The notes beneath the pieces were generated by a model. That model did not search any database, was not told the DNA's origin, and saw only the letters and a program-made list of their open reading frames with translations. A program made the translations under genes and the position numbers. From Candidatus Hydrothermarchaeum profundi (GTDB lineage Archaea > Hydrothermarchaeota > Hydrothermarchaeia > Hydrothermarchaeales > Hydrothermarchaeaceae), in the NCBI GenBank assembly GCA_002011125.2, contig MTMF02000009.1, positions 482,995 to 546,994 on the forward strand: a DNA stretch of 64,000 nucleotides, read 5' to 3'. Shown here in pieces: positions 39,481-48,312 of the stretch; position 1 is the first letter of the stretch; each line of letters begins with the position of its first letter.

Positions 39481-42400
39481 TCTAAGGCCTCACTGCAAAC
39501 GATGTAGGTAAGGGGATCCTCTTTCTCCTCAATCTCCTCAACCATTCTCGCAAGATTGTGGTCATAATACAATATCTCAAGTTTCTTCATCAACTCTTCC
39601 CCCTTAATCTCGTTGTTTTTAATCAATGTTAACTGTTTGTTCAACGGCTTTGATGGAATCTCTGTGGTGAAGACCCTTTCAAACTCTACGATCTTCGATA
39701 TTAGGTCTTCCTTCTCTTTCGCATCTTCGAATTCTGATACCTCGACCTCTTTTCGAAACTCGTTTAGGGCTTTTTTGATATACCTCTGGCCGGTAGTGAG
39801 CTTCACTTTCTCCCCGGCATCTTCGGCCTCTTTAACCATCTGGGAAAACTTCTTCTTCATATCAGAAACCGTCTTGTTATATCCTGGCGGAATCTTGAGC
39901 ACCGGCTCATCCTTATTACATTTTATGATTTTGAGAATCTTAGCCTCATCTTCAAAGACGATATTACCCTTCGGGTCCAGTAAGTATAGCCTCTTGTAGT
40001 TGCCTTTCTTCAAAAACACAAACCGATACTTGTTCCCATCTGGTGATTGTCTGGCGCTCCTGACCCCCATGGAGATATTTTTAATCCTTTCAAGGAGTTC
40101 AGGCTCTTCTTTCTGGAGTTTTCTGATGATATCCTCTGCCTCAGATACCTTTACTTTCTCATCCTCTTCTTCAAACCGGTCAAGCTCTTCTGGGTTCTCG
40201 TCATATATTGCATACATGGCTTCGGTGTTCAACATTTCCCTAGTATGGAGGATGTACGTATCCTCGCCGATGGCAGTATGTATCTCTTTTATTCTAATAT
40301 CGAGTTTTTCCTTAAGCTTCAGGTTCTTCTCAAGCTTTTTCTCAGGGAGAAAATTGTAAACTCTGATAACCTCGGCCTCTGTTCCGATCCGATCCACCCT
40401 GCCAATCCTCTGAATCAGTCTGACTGGGTTCCAGTGAAGGTCGTAGTTAATAACATCAGAGCAGTCCTGTAGATTTAAGCCTTCTGAGAGGACATCTGTT
40501 GATATTAGGATATCTATCTCTTCCTCTCCATTTTCAAACGTATATTGATTAGAGCGTGGAGCGAACCGTCCAACAACCTTATGCCGGTCTTTAGTATTAC
40601 CGGTTATGACCTCCATGTTCCTCTTGAAGTGACCTTTAAGTTCTTCATAGATATAATTGGCTGTGTCCACGAATTCTGTAAAAACAAGAACCTTCTTTCC
40701 CTTGAGTTCCGGGGATTTTAATTTAGTCATTAGTTCGCGAAGTTTTGTATCAGTCCATAGCCCGGGAATATCCTTTACAAGACCGAATATCTCCTCCAAA
40801 ATCCTCAGGTCTGAACTGATATCGGCTTCAAGAGCCGGGACATCAAAATCTTTTATGTCATATTTCTCTGACAGGCCTTCAATATTCTGCAAAATCTCAG
40901 CAAGGTCCTCATCTTCCTCAATTTGCGAGTCATAGATGACCTTCTGGACCTCTTCCCCAGCAGGTACATATCCTTTTTTTAATGCTTCAAGAAAAATTGT
41001 ATTGATTTTTATAAAGTTCTCAATGCTTCTTTTGAAGGCAAAGCTTGAGCTCTCAAACCTTTTGAAGAGACCTGATCTCACAAGTCCCTTGAGATTCTGT
41101 CCTGCACTTTTCAGTTCGAGATAAGGATGTTTATTCTGTTTGGCTGGCAATACGTAATCATAAAGGCCGTATCTTGCAAGAGTTAGCCTAGATAACGACT
41201 CGTAAACCCTGTCGTAGATGCCTTCATAAACCTCGTCTATACTGTAACTCAAGGTCTTCAAGTCCCTCTCGGGGAAATAGTTTCTTTTCTTGCCGATTCT
41301 AACATAATACTTTCCGTTATTATCCTTTTTTCCATAATATTTTATGATCTGCTTTCTCGTCCTTCTGACAAGGAGATGGCTCAAGATGCTTGAAAGAGCG
41401 GCTTCACCGTTTTCAACAGTCTTGAAGAACTCTTTGAGGTTTGCCGGGGCCACGGGAATTTTAGTCCTGTCCTTTGCATGAAAGAGCTTAATCTGATAGT
41501 AAATATCTAGTGGCGTATTGTTTAGAGGGGTTGCTGTTAAAAGAACCGTCTTTCTCCTTGATGTGAAGGGCTGGAGCAGTTCATATCTCTTGGTGTTGGG
41601 GTATCTGAAATTGTGACTCTCATCGATTAGGACAATATCACAGTTCTCGTATCTCTTAAGTAGGTTCTTATTTCTATCACTCAGCATGCTCATGGACAAA
41701 ACCTTGGCTCCGAGTTCGTATTTCTCGTTGGATTCTTCCCACATATCCACAAGCGACTTGGGACAGATTATCAGCGGTTTATAACCATAAACATCGGCGA
41801 AATATTTGAGGACACCTGAGCCGATATAGGTCTTTCCCAACCCAACAACATCAGAAATAAAGGCACCATTGTACTGTTTGATTATGGATATTGCAGTTTT
41901 AACAGCCACTTCCTGAAAGTTGGTGAGAGTCGGCAGAGTGTCCTTCCAGAACAGCTTGATATCCTTTTCCTCCTCAAGCCGGTCTTCCACCAAATGGTAG
42001 AGGGTTTTGAGATATAGTTCGTATGGCGTGACTTCAGCTATGGGCCAGGAGACTTTTAACAGTTCCATTAAGCTTTCATCAAAATTTTCTGAGTTTTTCC
42101 ATAAATCCATGAACCATTTTGTCAAATCTTCATGGTCTCTTTCGTCTCGTGTTTTGATATTGAGTTCCGTATTGTGATACATCCCTGCCATTGACAGATT
42201 GCTTGATCCGATGATTGCCATACCCGGGCCATATTGGGCTCGAAGATCTGGCGGATAGTCGAAAATATATGCCTTGCTGTGAAGCCTCCCCCGCGTATAA
42301 ACTCTCACCCGGATTTTCTCTTTGGAAATCAACTCAGCAAGGTTATACATCCACCCCTCATTTTCATCGGTTTGATCCATCCCTTCGAGAGTAGATTTAA

Positions 42401-42719
42401 CTCGTTGCTTAGTATCGTCCAATTTTTGTTTTTTCTTCCCAAATTCAATTTTTTTATTTGCAGACTTTACACGTTCGAGATGGTTATATCCTTCTGCCAA
42501 CTGTTCTATTGTTTCTCTATCCGATGTGTTACCTATCAAAAGCCGGAGCTTTTTGAATCCTTCCCTATTCAATTCCCTCTGAATGCCACTAAATCCGCTG
42601 AGAAAGAAGTAGCCAATTGCGAATTTTGCTTCTACACTCCCATCAAGGGCTTTCTTTACATTATAAAGGAGTTGCCTTTCGATGACATCTTTATTGTTAT
42701 CTATTATATTGGATGCCAT
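39477..42719 (-). CDS. PLD-nuclease + SNF2-family helicase fusion
   Basis: 1080 residues. N-terminal phospholipase-D-like domain with one HKD motif (H147-x-K149-x4-D154, then GSSNLS at 171-176), so probably dimeric. SNF2/RapA-type motor follows: Walker A VVGLGKT (about 291-297), DEAH-like box IDESHNF (about 365), LTATPLNN, and motif VI QRIGRVDRIGTEAEV. Such fusions are partners of methylases in restriction-like systems. It is the first large gene of the operon; a 26-codon reading frame overlaps its start. Confidence 0.93.
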   Translation of the reverse strand: MASNIIDNNKDVIERQLLYNVKKALDGSVEAKFAIGYFFLSGFSGIQRELNREGFKKLRLLIGNTSDRETIEQLAEGYNHLERVKSANKKIEFGKKKQKLDDTKQRVKSTLEGMDQTDENEGWMYNLAELISKEKIRVRVYTRGRLHSKAYIFDYPPDLRAQYGPGMAIIGSSNLSMAGMYHNTELNIKTRDERDHEDLTKWFMDLWKNSENFDESLMELLKVSWPIAEVTPYELYLKTLYHLVEDRLEEEKDIKLFWKDTLPTLTNFQEVAVKTAISIIKQYNGAFISDVVGLGKTYIGSGVLKYFADVYGYKPLIICPKSLVDMWEESNEKYELGAKVLSMSMLSDRNKNLLKRYENCDIVLIDESHNFRYPNTKRYELLQPFTSRRKTVLLTATPLNNTPLDIYYQIKLFHAKDRTKIPVAPANLKEFFKTVENGEAALSSILSHLLVRRTRKQIIKYYGKKDNNGKYYVRIGKKRNYFPERDLKTLSYSIDEVYEGIYDRVYESLSRLTLARYGLYDYVLPAKQNKHPYLELKSAGQNLKGLVRSGLFKRFESSSFAFKRSIENFIKINTIFLEALKKGYVPAGEEVQKVIYDSQIEEDEDLAEILQNIEGLSEKYDIKDFDVPALEADISSDLRILEEIFGLVKDIPGLWTDTKLRELMTKLKSPELKGKKVLVFTEFVDTANYIYEELKGHFKRNMEVITGNTKDRHKVVGRFAPRSNQYTFENGEEEIDILISTDVLSEGLNLQDCSDVINYDLHWNPVRLIQRIGRVDRIGTEAEVIRVYNFLPEKKLEKNLKLKEKLDIRIKEIHTAIGEDTYILHTREMLNTEAMYAIYDENPEELDRFEEEDEKVKVSEAEDIIRKLQKEEPELLERIKNISMGVRSARQSPDGNKYRFVFLKKGNYKRLYLLDPKGNIVFEDEAKILKIIKCNKDEPVLKIPPGYNKTVSDMKKKFSQMVKEAEDAGEKVKLTTGQRYIKKALNEFRKEVEVSEFEDAKEKEDLISKIVEFERVFTTEIPSKPLNKQLTLIKNNEIKGEELMKKLEILYYDHNLARMVEEIEEKEDPLTYIVCSEALE

Positions 42720-42784
42720 CTCTTCTCCTCCTCAACCACACTTGCGTAATTGTCGATGATCCTTTCTGCCGGGTTCATATTCAT
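42704..42784 (-). CDS. Short leader reading frame upstream of the helicase (26 aa)
   Basis: GGGGGATG places a ribosome-binding site and ATG at 42784; the frame encodes MNMNPAERIIDNYASVVEEE and ends 16 bases inside the helicase gene. It could be a coupling or regulatory leader, or the remnant of an upstream gene. No homology known. Confidence 0.3.
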   Translation of the reverse strand: MNMNPAERIIDNYASVVEEEKRWHPI

Positions 42785-43086
42785 CCCCCATATATGGGTC
42801 TTATTTTATGTCCCTTTCCCAAGGATGCGCAAGAAAGGTGTTCGGTTAAAATTAGGTGGGTTTAGTATAAAAAATATCCGAAAACCAAAATTAGGATTTA
42901 CTAGTAGAGCTCCGCCGAAACATCGCCCCGGCGTACGTCTACTCTAACTTTATATACATAGTCTGTCTGAAAATATGCGTTAATGAGAGAGGAATAAGTT
43001 AATAGTATTTCCTCTGCGACTCGCTGAAGAAGCTGTGTAAAATAGATAAAATTTTATTTCGGTAAAAATCTTTCTAAACTTAATAA
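42785..43086. other. Promoter gap between the defence operon and tRNA-Leu
   Basis: 302 bases. AT-rich, no gene seen. It should hold the leftward promoter of the helicase operon and the rightward one of tRNA-Leu, but I cannot assign clear TATA boxes. Confidence 0.4.
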
Positions 43087-43172
43087 GCGGGGGTGCCCGA
43101 GATTGGTCAAAGGGGACAGGCTTAGGACCTGTTAGCTTAGTGCTTGCGAGGGTTCGAATCCCTTCCCCCGCA
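43087..43172 (+). tRNA. tRNA-Leu (TAG)
   Basis: 86 bases. Acceptor GCGGGGG pairs with CCCCCGC, discriminator A. Anticodon stem ACAGG/CCTGT with loop CTTAGGA (anticodon TAG). Long variable arm (TAGCTTAGTGCTTGC region) as in class II tRNAs. No intron. Confidence 0.93.
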
Positions 43173-43363
43173 TTTAATATTTTTTCTTGTACAAATTTAA
43201 TGCTTTTTATCTGTTTTACCGGTAAAAAACTGCATTATCATTCAACATCGAAAAACCCATTATTCGAAGGAATGAGGGACTCTAAAAAGTCCGTAGCCAT
43301 TCCATTATTGTTTTCTTACGAAGAGTGAAACTTTAATAGAATGCGCATCCAACTTAAAAAGGA

Positions 43364-43705
43364 ATGTTTGAAATTTTAAAAATAGATAAAATTAAGAGAG
43401 GAAGGATTTATTCTTTGAAAGTCGGGGAGAGGGAAATAAGGATTCTCCTCACATTTCATGCAGTTGAACGGGCGAGGGTCTGGAATTTAAAAGATAAACA
43501 TGTGCTGTCTGCTATTTTATACCCGGAAGAAGTGTTAGAGGGACATCGCCGCAGATTCATCGCCCACAAGAGGAGAGGAAGACATTTAATAAGAGCAGTT
43601 TATGAGTATGATAAAATGTTGCCCGTCGTTATAACAGTGTATTATCCGTATAAAGAGAGATATTTCAAAGGAGGCAAGACTTTTGCAGATAAGATACTCC
43701 CCTGA
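43364..43705 (+). CDS. DUF4258-type protein (probable RelE-fold toxin)
   Basis: 113 residues. ILLTFHAVERARVWNLKDKH and VLEGHRRRFIAHKRRGRHLI then IRAVYEYDKMLPVVITVYYP is the DUF4258 pattern, a RelE/BrnT-like fold with basic catalytic candidates (His, Arg). It overlaps the DUF2283 gene by 23 bases; this pair is a recognised toxin-antitoxin-like arrangement in archaea and bacteria. Confidence 0.8.
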   Translation: MFEILKIDKIKRGRIYSLKVGEREIRILLTFHAVERARVWNLKDKHVLSAILYPEEVLEGHRRRFIAHKRRGRHLIRAVYEYDKMLPVVITVYYPYKERYFKGGKTFADKILP

Positions 43706-43895
43706 TGCAGACGTTCTAATAATCAAGCTGAGAGAAGGCAAACCCATGGATTCAAGGGATGTCGCAGAGGGCATCATCGCCCATTATTCGAAGGATAAAA
43801 AAATCCTAGAGATAGAGATCTTGGATGCTTCCAAGGTTGTTCAGCTTAAGGACTTAAGCCTTTCGATAAAGGGGCTAGAAGCTGTTAAGGCTTAA
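43683..43895 (+). CDS. DUF2283 protein (probable antitoxin)
   Basis: 70 residues. The family hallmark is the start MQIRYSPDADVLIIKLREG, then AEGIIAHYSKDKKILEIEIL and DASKVV. DUF2283 proteins are small partners encoded after DUF4258 genes. The overlap with the toxin suggests coupled translation. The antitoxin role is inferred from the pairing. Confidence 0.85.
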   Translation: MQIRYSPDADVLIIKLREGKPMDSRDVAEGIIAHYSKDKKILEIEILDASKVVQLKDLSLSIKGLEAVKA

Positions 43896-44282
43896 AAAGA
43901 ACCTTACCAGCAAATTCGTACTGGGATTCCTCCCCCCTACCTCCCCTACACTTATTTTAACATCTAGGAAACAGGGCATTTCTATCTAGAGTTTGGTTAT
44001 TAAGTATGTGAAGTTTACGGAGCGATAGCGGAGTTAGATGGCTTTGTCTGCAAGATAGAGGATGAAATATTAGAATAGGGTCAAAATAATTAAAGTTCTA
44101 GAAGTTTGCATGTTTATTTCATTGATAATGGAACAATCAGAAAGGGAAATGATGTCTTCACATTAATTGAAAGACCTAGAGAAGCCAGAAGTGCTGTCAT
44201 TGAGGTAATATAGAAGAAACAGGTGAGACGCTGTTCTCTGAGAGATGCATAAGAATGAGAAATATATCAGGGGAGTTATAAT
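43896..44282 (+). pseudogene. Gene debris; includes a copy of the 3' end of the 54.8-56.3 kb propeller gene
   Basis: 387 bases without an intact gene. Readable plus-strand fragments: GAIAELDGFVCKIEDEILE (about 44010-44078) and YFIDNGTIRKGNDVF...EVI (about 44110-44211). Bases 44202-44247 then match 56202-56248 (GAAACAGGTGAGACGCTGTT and CTCTGAGAGATG), encoding EETGETLFSERC as at the C-terminus of the propeller protein. So this is a decayed paralogue or a transferred fragment. Confidence 0.55.
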
Positions 44283-44726
44283 TTATATCTCCTTCACGAA
44301 GTGGGTGCCCAAGCGTGAGAGTTCTGCAATGAGGTAAGGGAATTCGTAGACCTTTTCGCGCCTGAAGCCCATCTTTTCCATAGTTCTCATGGAGGCTATA
44401 TTGCCTTTTCTGACGAAGGCGATTATCCTCTTTACTCCCATTTCTTTAAGGACTTTTTCCGTCTCCTCCATCAACATTGTGCCAATTCCTTTCCTCCTGT
44501 AGCTTTTCAAAACTCCGATAGCAATAAGCTCTGCTGTTCTGCTCCCTTGGGAAATACGGCAGTAGGTGAAACCAACCTGTTTATCTTCATCCTTCGCAAA
44601 CAGTATCAGTCTTCTGGAAGATATTATGAAGAGGAGGTTTGCTGTAATGAGCCACCCACAGGTTCTATAGCATAGTTTAATGGCCATTAAGACCTCGTCC
44701 GACTTTTCGATCCGTATCTCAGCCAT
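44283..44726 (-). CDS. GNAT N-acetyltransferase
   Basis: 147 residues. The acetyl-CoA site is SYRRKGIGTMLME (motif A, R/Q-x-x-G-x-G/A), preceded by strand AELIAIGVL and followed by RIIAFVRKGNIASMRTMEKM and GFRREKVY (motif B). It resembles RimI-type ribosomal/protein acetyltransferases. It is 4 bases after the SpoIIM-like gene on the same strand. Confidence 0.88.
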   Translation of the reverse strand: MAEIRIEKSDEVLMAIKLCYRTCGWLITANLLFIISSRRLILFAKDEDKQVGFTYCRISQGSRTAELIAIGVLKSYRRKGIGTMLMEETEKVLKEMGVKRIIAFVRKGNIASMRTMEKMGFRREKVYEFPYLIAELSRLGTHFVKEI

Positions 44727-44730
44727 TTTT

Positions 44731-45402
44731 CTATTTTACCTCCAAATAAGCTGCCAAAAGTAAAAGCAATTGTATGAATATTACCTTCCTTAAGGTTTCT
44801 CCCCCTACTATTCTCTCTTGTAACTCCCTAGTGAAGCCTTCAAAATCTTCCTTAAATAACGTGACTTTTAGGTCACGAGCTATGTTGAGAGCTATTACAA
44901 CACTTGCAACCATAGCTGGGAACTCAATGAGTCCATGAGGCATCAAAGAGCTGAGAAAATATCTGATGGGATAATGGGTCAAGAGGAGTCCCATAACAAC
45001 CCCATTAACCCCGATAGCAAAGAGAGGCACAAAGTTCAGGAAAAAATAGCACGACCGGAAGAAGGGACTAAAGTCTTTGAAAGGTGGATGAAGGGCCTCA
45101 GCCACCTTATAGAGGGGCTTGGTTAAGGTCTTTAGTAAACCGTAGGTTTCCTCCGGTAAAACTGTGTATACTTTCACCTCAATCAAGACGAAAAGAATCC
45201 CCAAATAAATGATAGTGAGGGAGGCGAGAGAGTTCTTCAAGAATATCTGGAAGAAAGGATTTCCGCCTGAAACAGGTGCAAAGAGACTTGGAAGTGATGA
45301 AATCTTCTCCATGGCAGCATCAGAATAGCTAGGAACAAGTCCAAAAAGGAGTCCGATAGTAAACAGGTAGAGCCAAACTAAAAGAGTGAGCTGTAAGGCC
45401 AT
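44731..45402 (-). CDS. SpoIIM-like membrane protein (DUF95)
   Basis: 223 residues with about five TM helices. Landmarks of the stage-II sporulation protein M / DUF95 family: FLKNSLASLTIIYLGILFVL, NGVVMGLLLTHY, and LMPHGLIEFPAMVASVVIAL. In archaea the family has no sporulation role and its function is unknown, sometimes near vesicle or ABC genes. Forms a pair with the GNAT gene. Confidence 0.85.
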   Translation of the reverse strand: MALQLTLLVWLYLFTIGLLFGLVPSYSDAAMEKISSLPSLFAPVSGGNPFFQIFLKNSLASLTIIYLGILFVLIEVKVYTVLPEETYGLLKTLTKPLYKVAEALHPPFKDFSPFFRSCYFFLNFVPLFAIGVNGVVMGLLLTHYPIRYFLSSLMPHGLIEFPAMVASVVIALNIARDLKVTLFKEDFEGFTRELQERIVGGETLRKVIFIQLLLLLAAYLEVK

Positions 45403-45612
45403 GTAGAAATTATATTAAGGAAATATTTATAGATTTTATTTGGTTTTCTTTTTACAACAAATAATTTTCCAGATAAGGCTTTCTTCTTCCTTGATTAAGA
45501 TGATTAATAAGACTAAATAGTATCTTCTAGTGAATTTAGGATTCAATGTTCAATATAGTAAATTGTGCATTATTTTTTTTAAGTTTGATAAAGAAGATAA
45601 TGTAGTAGCCCT

Positions 45613-46359
45613 ATGGGAACAAAAAATAGGAAAGCTGGCAGCCATAGCGTCCATTGGGGCGCTGTTGCAGATTCAGATGATGAGGTTAAATCGTTCATAA
45701 TTGGAGCTGTGGAAAAACCTAGGTGGATAGAATCGCTGGAGTTGCATGATAGAAAGATAGACACCTACTTTTCAAAGGGTGAATACTTGAACACCTGTAC
45801 CATAATCGTTAACAACGAGATTTGGACGGCCTATCCTTTTATCTCCAGTGGAGTGGTCCATAGGATTCAGATAGATGAGATTGAGGAATGGGAGAACGGT
45901 ATTGAGGCGCAAATTCATGGTGGCCTAGAGGACGCTTCTATAACATTTTTTGACACCATGTATTTTAAGAACAAAGACACCTATAAAGGGGGGGAGAAAT
46001 ACAGATTTTCTATTTCAGCCTTGGCATATGCCCTATCTAAGGCTGACTCCAGAGTTATCAAAGATATTGATGGAATGGAATTCTCAACTGAAGGACTAGC
46101 CGGATATTTTCCCTTCGGTGAAGGGGATGTTGATGACTTTCTCTTTCAGACCCCGGTAAAGGAAGTCTCAGAACTAGGCTTTGGGGATAAGAGGGTTTAT
46201 AAAGTCAAGGCAGCTCTTTTCAGGGCAGATTACGGCTCAAGGGATGTGGATATTTTCATCTATGCTTCAGAAAAGGCGACCAAGGGCTATGTTCCAAAGG
46301 TAGGCGAGGACATCGGTGGGCTTCTCTGGCTACAGGGGTATCTCACTGGAGATGAATGA
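45613..46359 (+). CDS. Hypothetical protein, 248 aa
   Basis: No family recognised. Cytosolic by appearance: no signal or TM. Aromatic and acidic (VHWGAVADSDDEVKSFIIGA, EYLNTCTIIVNNEIWTAYPF, DIGGLLWLQGYLTGDE). The many Trp, beta-rich strands and closing WLQGYL are reminiscent of small accessory proteins of immunity or OB/SH3-like type, but I cannot place it. Stand-alone gene; its TATA box may lie in the AT-rich region around 45560-45580. Confidence 0.6.
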   Translation: MGTKNRKAGSHSVHWGAVADSDDEVKSFIIGAVEKPRWIESLELHDRKIDTYFSKGEYLNTCTIIVNNEIWTAYPFISSGVVHRIQIDEIEEWENGIEAQIHGGLEDASITFFDTMYFKNKDTYKGGEKYRFSISALAYALSKADSRVIKDIDGMEFSTEGLAGYFPFGEGDVDDFLFQTPVKEVSELGFGDKRVYKVKAALFRADYGSRDVDIFIYASEKATKGYVPKVGEDIGGLLWLQGYLTGDE

Positions 46360-46545
46360 GTTCTATAACTTCCATGGAGTCGTTGGAGAAGGGGTTTTTA
46401 GCTAGGGTGATGGTGTTCCATGTTTTTTGACGGTTCAACTGCATAGGCATATTTATTCTATGTCTGTTCCCGAATAAAAAAATTGGTCCTCTGGGAAAAA
46501 TAGTTATTTAAGAAATTAGAATTCTAATTTGTCGGAGGTGCACGA

Positions 46546-46782
46546 ATGATTGCAAAGCAGGGGGACAAGATTGTCCTGATTGAGCCTGTCAGGAGCGAAT
46601 TCAGCGATACCGTTTATCCACCCGGAACCGAAGGAGTAGTTGTTGAAGTATATGCGAGCCCTGAAGAGGGCTACGCTGTTGACCTGAGCATCCCTGACGA
46701 CACCCAGCCCGGAGGGTACCGATATGATAACGTAGTCTTATCTCCCGAGCAGTTCAGGATCGTTGATTTCGAGGAAAAATAA
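46546..46782 (+). CDS. DUF4926-like small protein
   Basis: 78 residues, beta-rich SH3-like: KQGDKIVLIEPVRSEFSDTV, YPPGTEGVVVEVY and GYAVDLSIPDD. DUF4926 proteins are common in accessory regions, often as partners of another small gene. AGGTG 6 bases before the ATG is a good ribosome-binding site. Confidence 0.75.
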   Translation: MIAKQGDKIVLIEPVRSEFSDTVYPPGTEGVVVEVYASPEEGYAVDLSIPDDTQPGGYRYDNVVLSPEQFRIVDFEEK

Positions 46783-46834
46783 AATTAGCTCCTTGGCGTC
46801 TTATGACCTTGTGCCTTCCTGCCTTCGATAGCAA

Positions 46835-47392
46835 TCATCGAGGCCGATATATGAGCCGTAGATTTGGCCAGGTGTATCCAAAGGCAATAGTCATCCATGC
46901 TTCTTGGAGAAGCTCTTCTCTTTTTCCTTCTACTTCCCGACAATTAAAACGATTTTCAAATCCTTCATCGAATGAGAGTATTATTTCTCGATCAGAGAAA
47001 TTTTCAAAAAGGTTTCTCATGAACCTAAGAACAGGAAGATCTAGTGGGGGAGTTGTGCGATAAAATTCATTTACTTTTTCCATGGTTCCGAATTCCAATG
47101 TATCCCAACCAGGTATGTTAAGCTGTTTTGCTAACTTACGATAGTAACGAATCATAGATTCTCCATTATAGTCGCCATATAGGGCGGTATAGACTTCATT
47201 TTTCAGCTCAAATACCAAGAAGCGTTCTTTACGGTCTTTGGGGATATTGAATAATTCTTCAATAGAGTAATTATGTTGAAGTTCTTCAAAATCAAGATTC
47301 CAAGCTACCTCTTTAGCTAATTTTAATATTTTTTCAGTTATACCATTTTTGTCGTTTTTTAGCTCGACCGCACCATAAAAGAAGAGGCTCAT
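46835..47392 (-). CDS. Hypothetical protein, 185 aa
   Basis: Family not recognised. Mixed alpha/beta, acidic N-terminal part and conserved-looking aromatic ends (IPGWDTLEFGTMEKVNEFYR; WMTIAFGYTWPNLRLIYRPR). No signal or TM. It is on the same strand as the 156-residue unknown upstream (79-base gap), possibly one transcript. Confidence 0.6.
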   Translation of the reverse strand: MSLFFYGAVELKNDKNGITEKILKLAKEVAWNLDFEELQHNYSIEELFNIPKDRKERFLVFELKNEVYTALYGDYNGESMIRYYRKLAKQLNIPGWDTLEFGTMEKVNEFYRTTPPLDLPVLRFMRNLFENFSDREIILSFDEGFENRFNCREVEGKREELLQEAWMTIAFGYTWPNLRLIYRPR

Positions 47393-47471
47393 TTTATTCC
47401 TTTAATTCCCATTCAATTTTGTGAGGCAAGCATATATTCCATATTTAATTCCACTAGTATCTTACTCATTA

Positions 47472-47942
47472 TTATTCAAATCTTTCTTTCTCTTTATCGA
47501 TTATCGAGTATATTATCTTTTTAATGTCTCTTATTTCCTTGGTCTCTGCGCCTCTTACCACTACCTCTACCGCCCAACCACCGATCCTAGTATAGGGCAG
47601 AACCACCTTCATCATACTCTTCTCATCCCCGGGAGGGATGAATGTGATCTCCAAATCAATTCCATCCTTCTCCGGGTAGAATGGTATCTCTTTAGGAATA
47701 TGCCGTCTTAACCTCACAGGCTGTATCTTATCTCGTTCCTTCTCTTCTTTTACAAGCTTCTCGTAATCTGGATTTGGTATGTATTGCACATTATTGCTGT
47801 AGTCTATCCACAGGCCGTAGGCGTGTTTTTTTACATCGAAGTTCTTAAAATGCTCAAAGTAGGCGGTCTGGCTTTTTATTTCCTTCGCAATATGCTGGAC
47901 TATGTCTTCCATGACCCTCCGATCGGGAATTTCAATTTTCAT
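47472..47942 (-). CDS. Hypothetical protein, 156 aa
   Basis: Family not recognised. Begins MKIEIPDRRVMEDIVQHIAK; central beta-rich part with RRHIPKEIPFYPEKDG and ends with a helix KEIRDIKKIIYSIIDKEKER. No signal, TM or known motif. Likely cotranscribed with the gene at 46835. Confidence 0.58.
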   Translation of the reverse strand: MKIEIPDRRVMEDIVQHIAKEIKSQTAYFEHFKNFDVKKHAYGLWIDYSNNVQYIPNPDYEKLVKEEKERDKIQPVRLRRHIPKEIPFYPEKDGIDLEITFIPPGDEKSMMKVVLPYTRIGGWAVEVVVRGAETKEIRDIKKIIYSIIDKEKERFE

Positions 47943-48108
47943 TTAATTTATATTATAGATGTTTTGAAGATTAATACTTTTACCTTAGGAGTAATACGTT
48001 AGGTGTAGGCATTACTGCTACTACTTTGACTCGAAGAAAAAATATAATAAAGAAAGACATCTTCTAGTTGGGAAAGCTTTAATACAGAAGATAGATAATT
48101 ATAGAATC

Positions 48109-48312
48109 ATGTGCCTTATACCGCCTGAGCATATGAGGCGCTATGAGCAGGGGGAGGTACCTTTAGGTAAGGAGTTTGAATGTAGAAACTGTGGAGAATC
48201 CGGGATAGTGAATGTATGGAAGAACAAGCGGCCAGTATGCCCGAAATGTGGCTCCTCTGATGTAATCCTAACTCCTGGCGGGACTCATATGCCTGATGGT
48301 TGCCGCGACTAA
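48109..48312 (+). CDS. Small zinc-ribbon protein, intact paralogue
   Basis: 67 residues: MCLIPPEHMRRYEQGEVPLG, then two zinc knuckles ECRNCGESGIVNVWKNKRPV and CPKCGSSDVI and TPGGTHMPDG. A near-identical gene lies at 53050-53296, where it is frameshifted. The DNA of the two copies is about 92% identical over the ribbon part (48181-48298 against 53124-53240). Small rubredoxin/ribbon-like; function unknown. Confidence 0.75.
   Translation: MCLIPPEHMRRYEQGEVPLGKEFECRNCGESGIVNVWKNKRPVCPKCGSSDVILTPGGTHMPDGCRD

Noticed and set aside
33524-43200. Insertion sequence with transposase
   Set aside because: No transposase gene or terminal inverted repeats found in the accessory regions; only tRNA-end and palindrome repeats.
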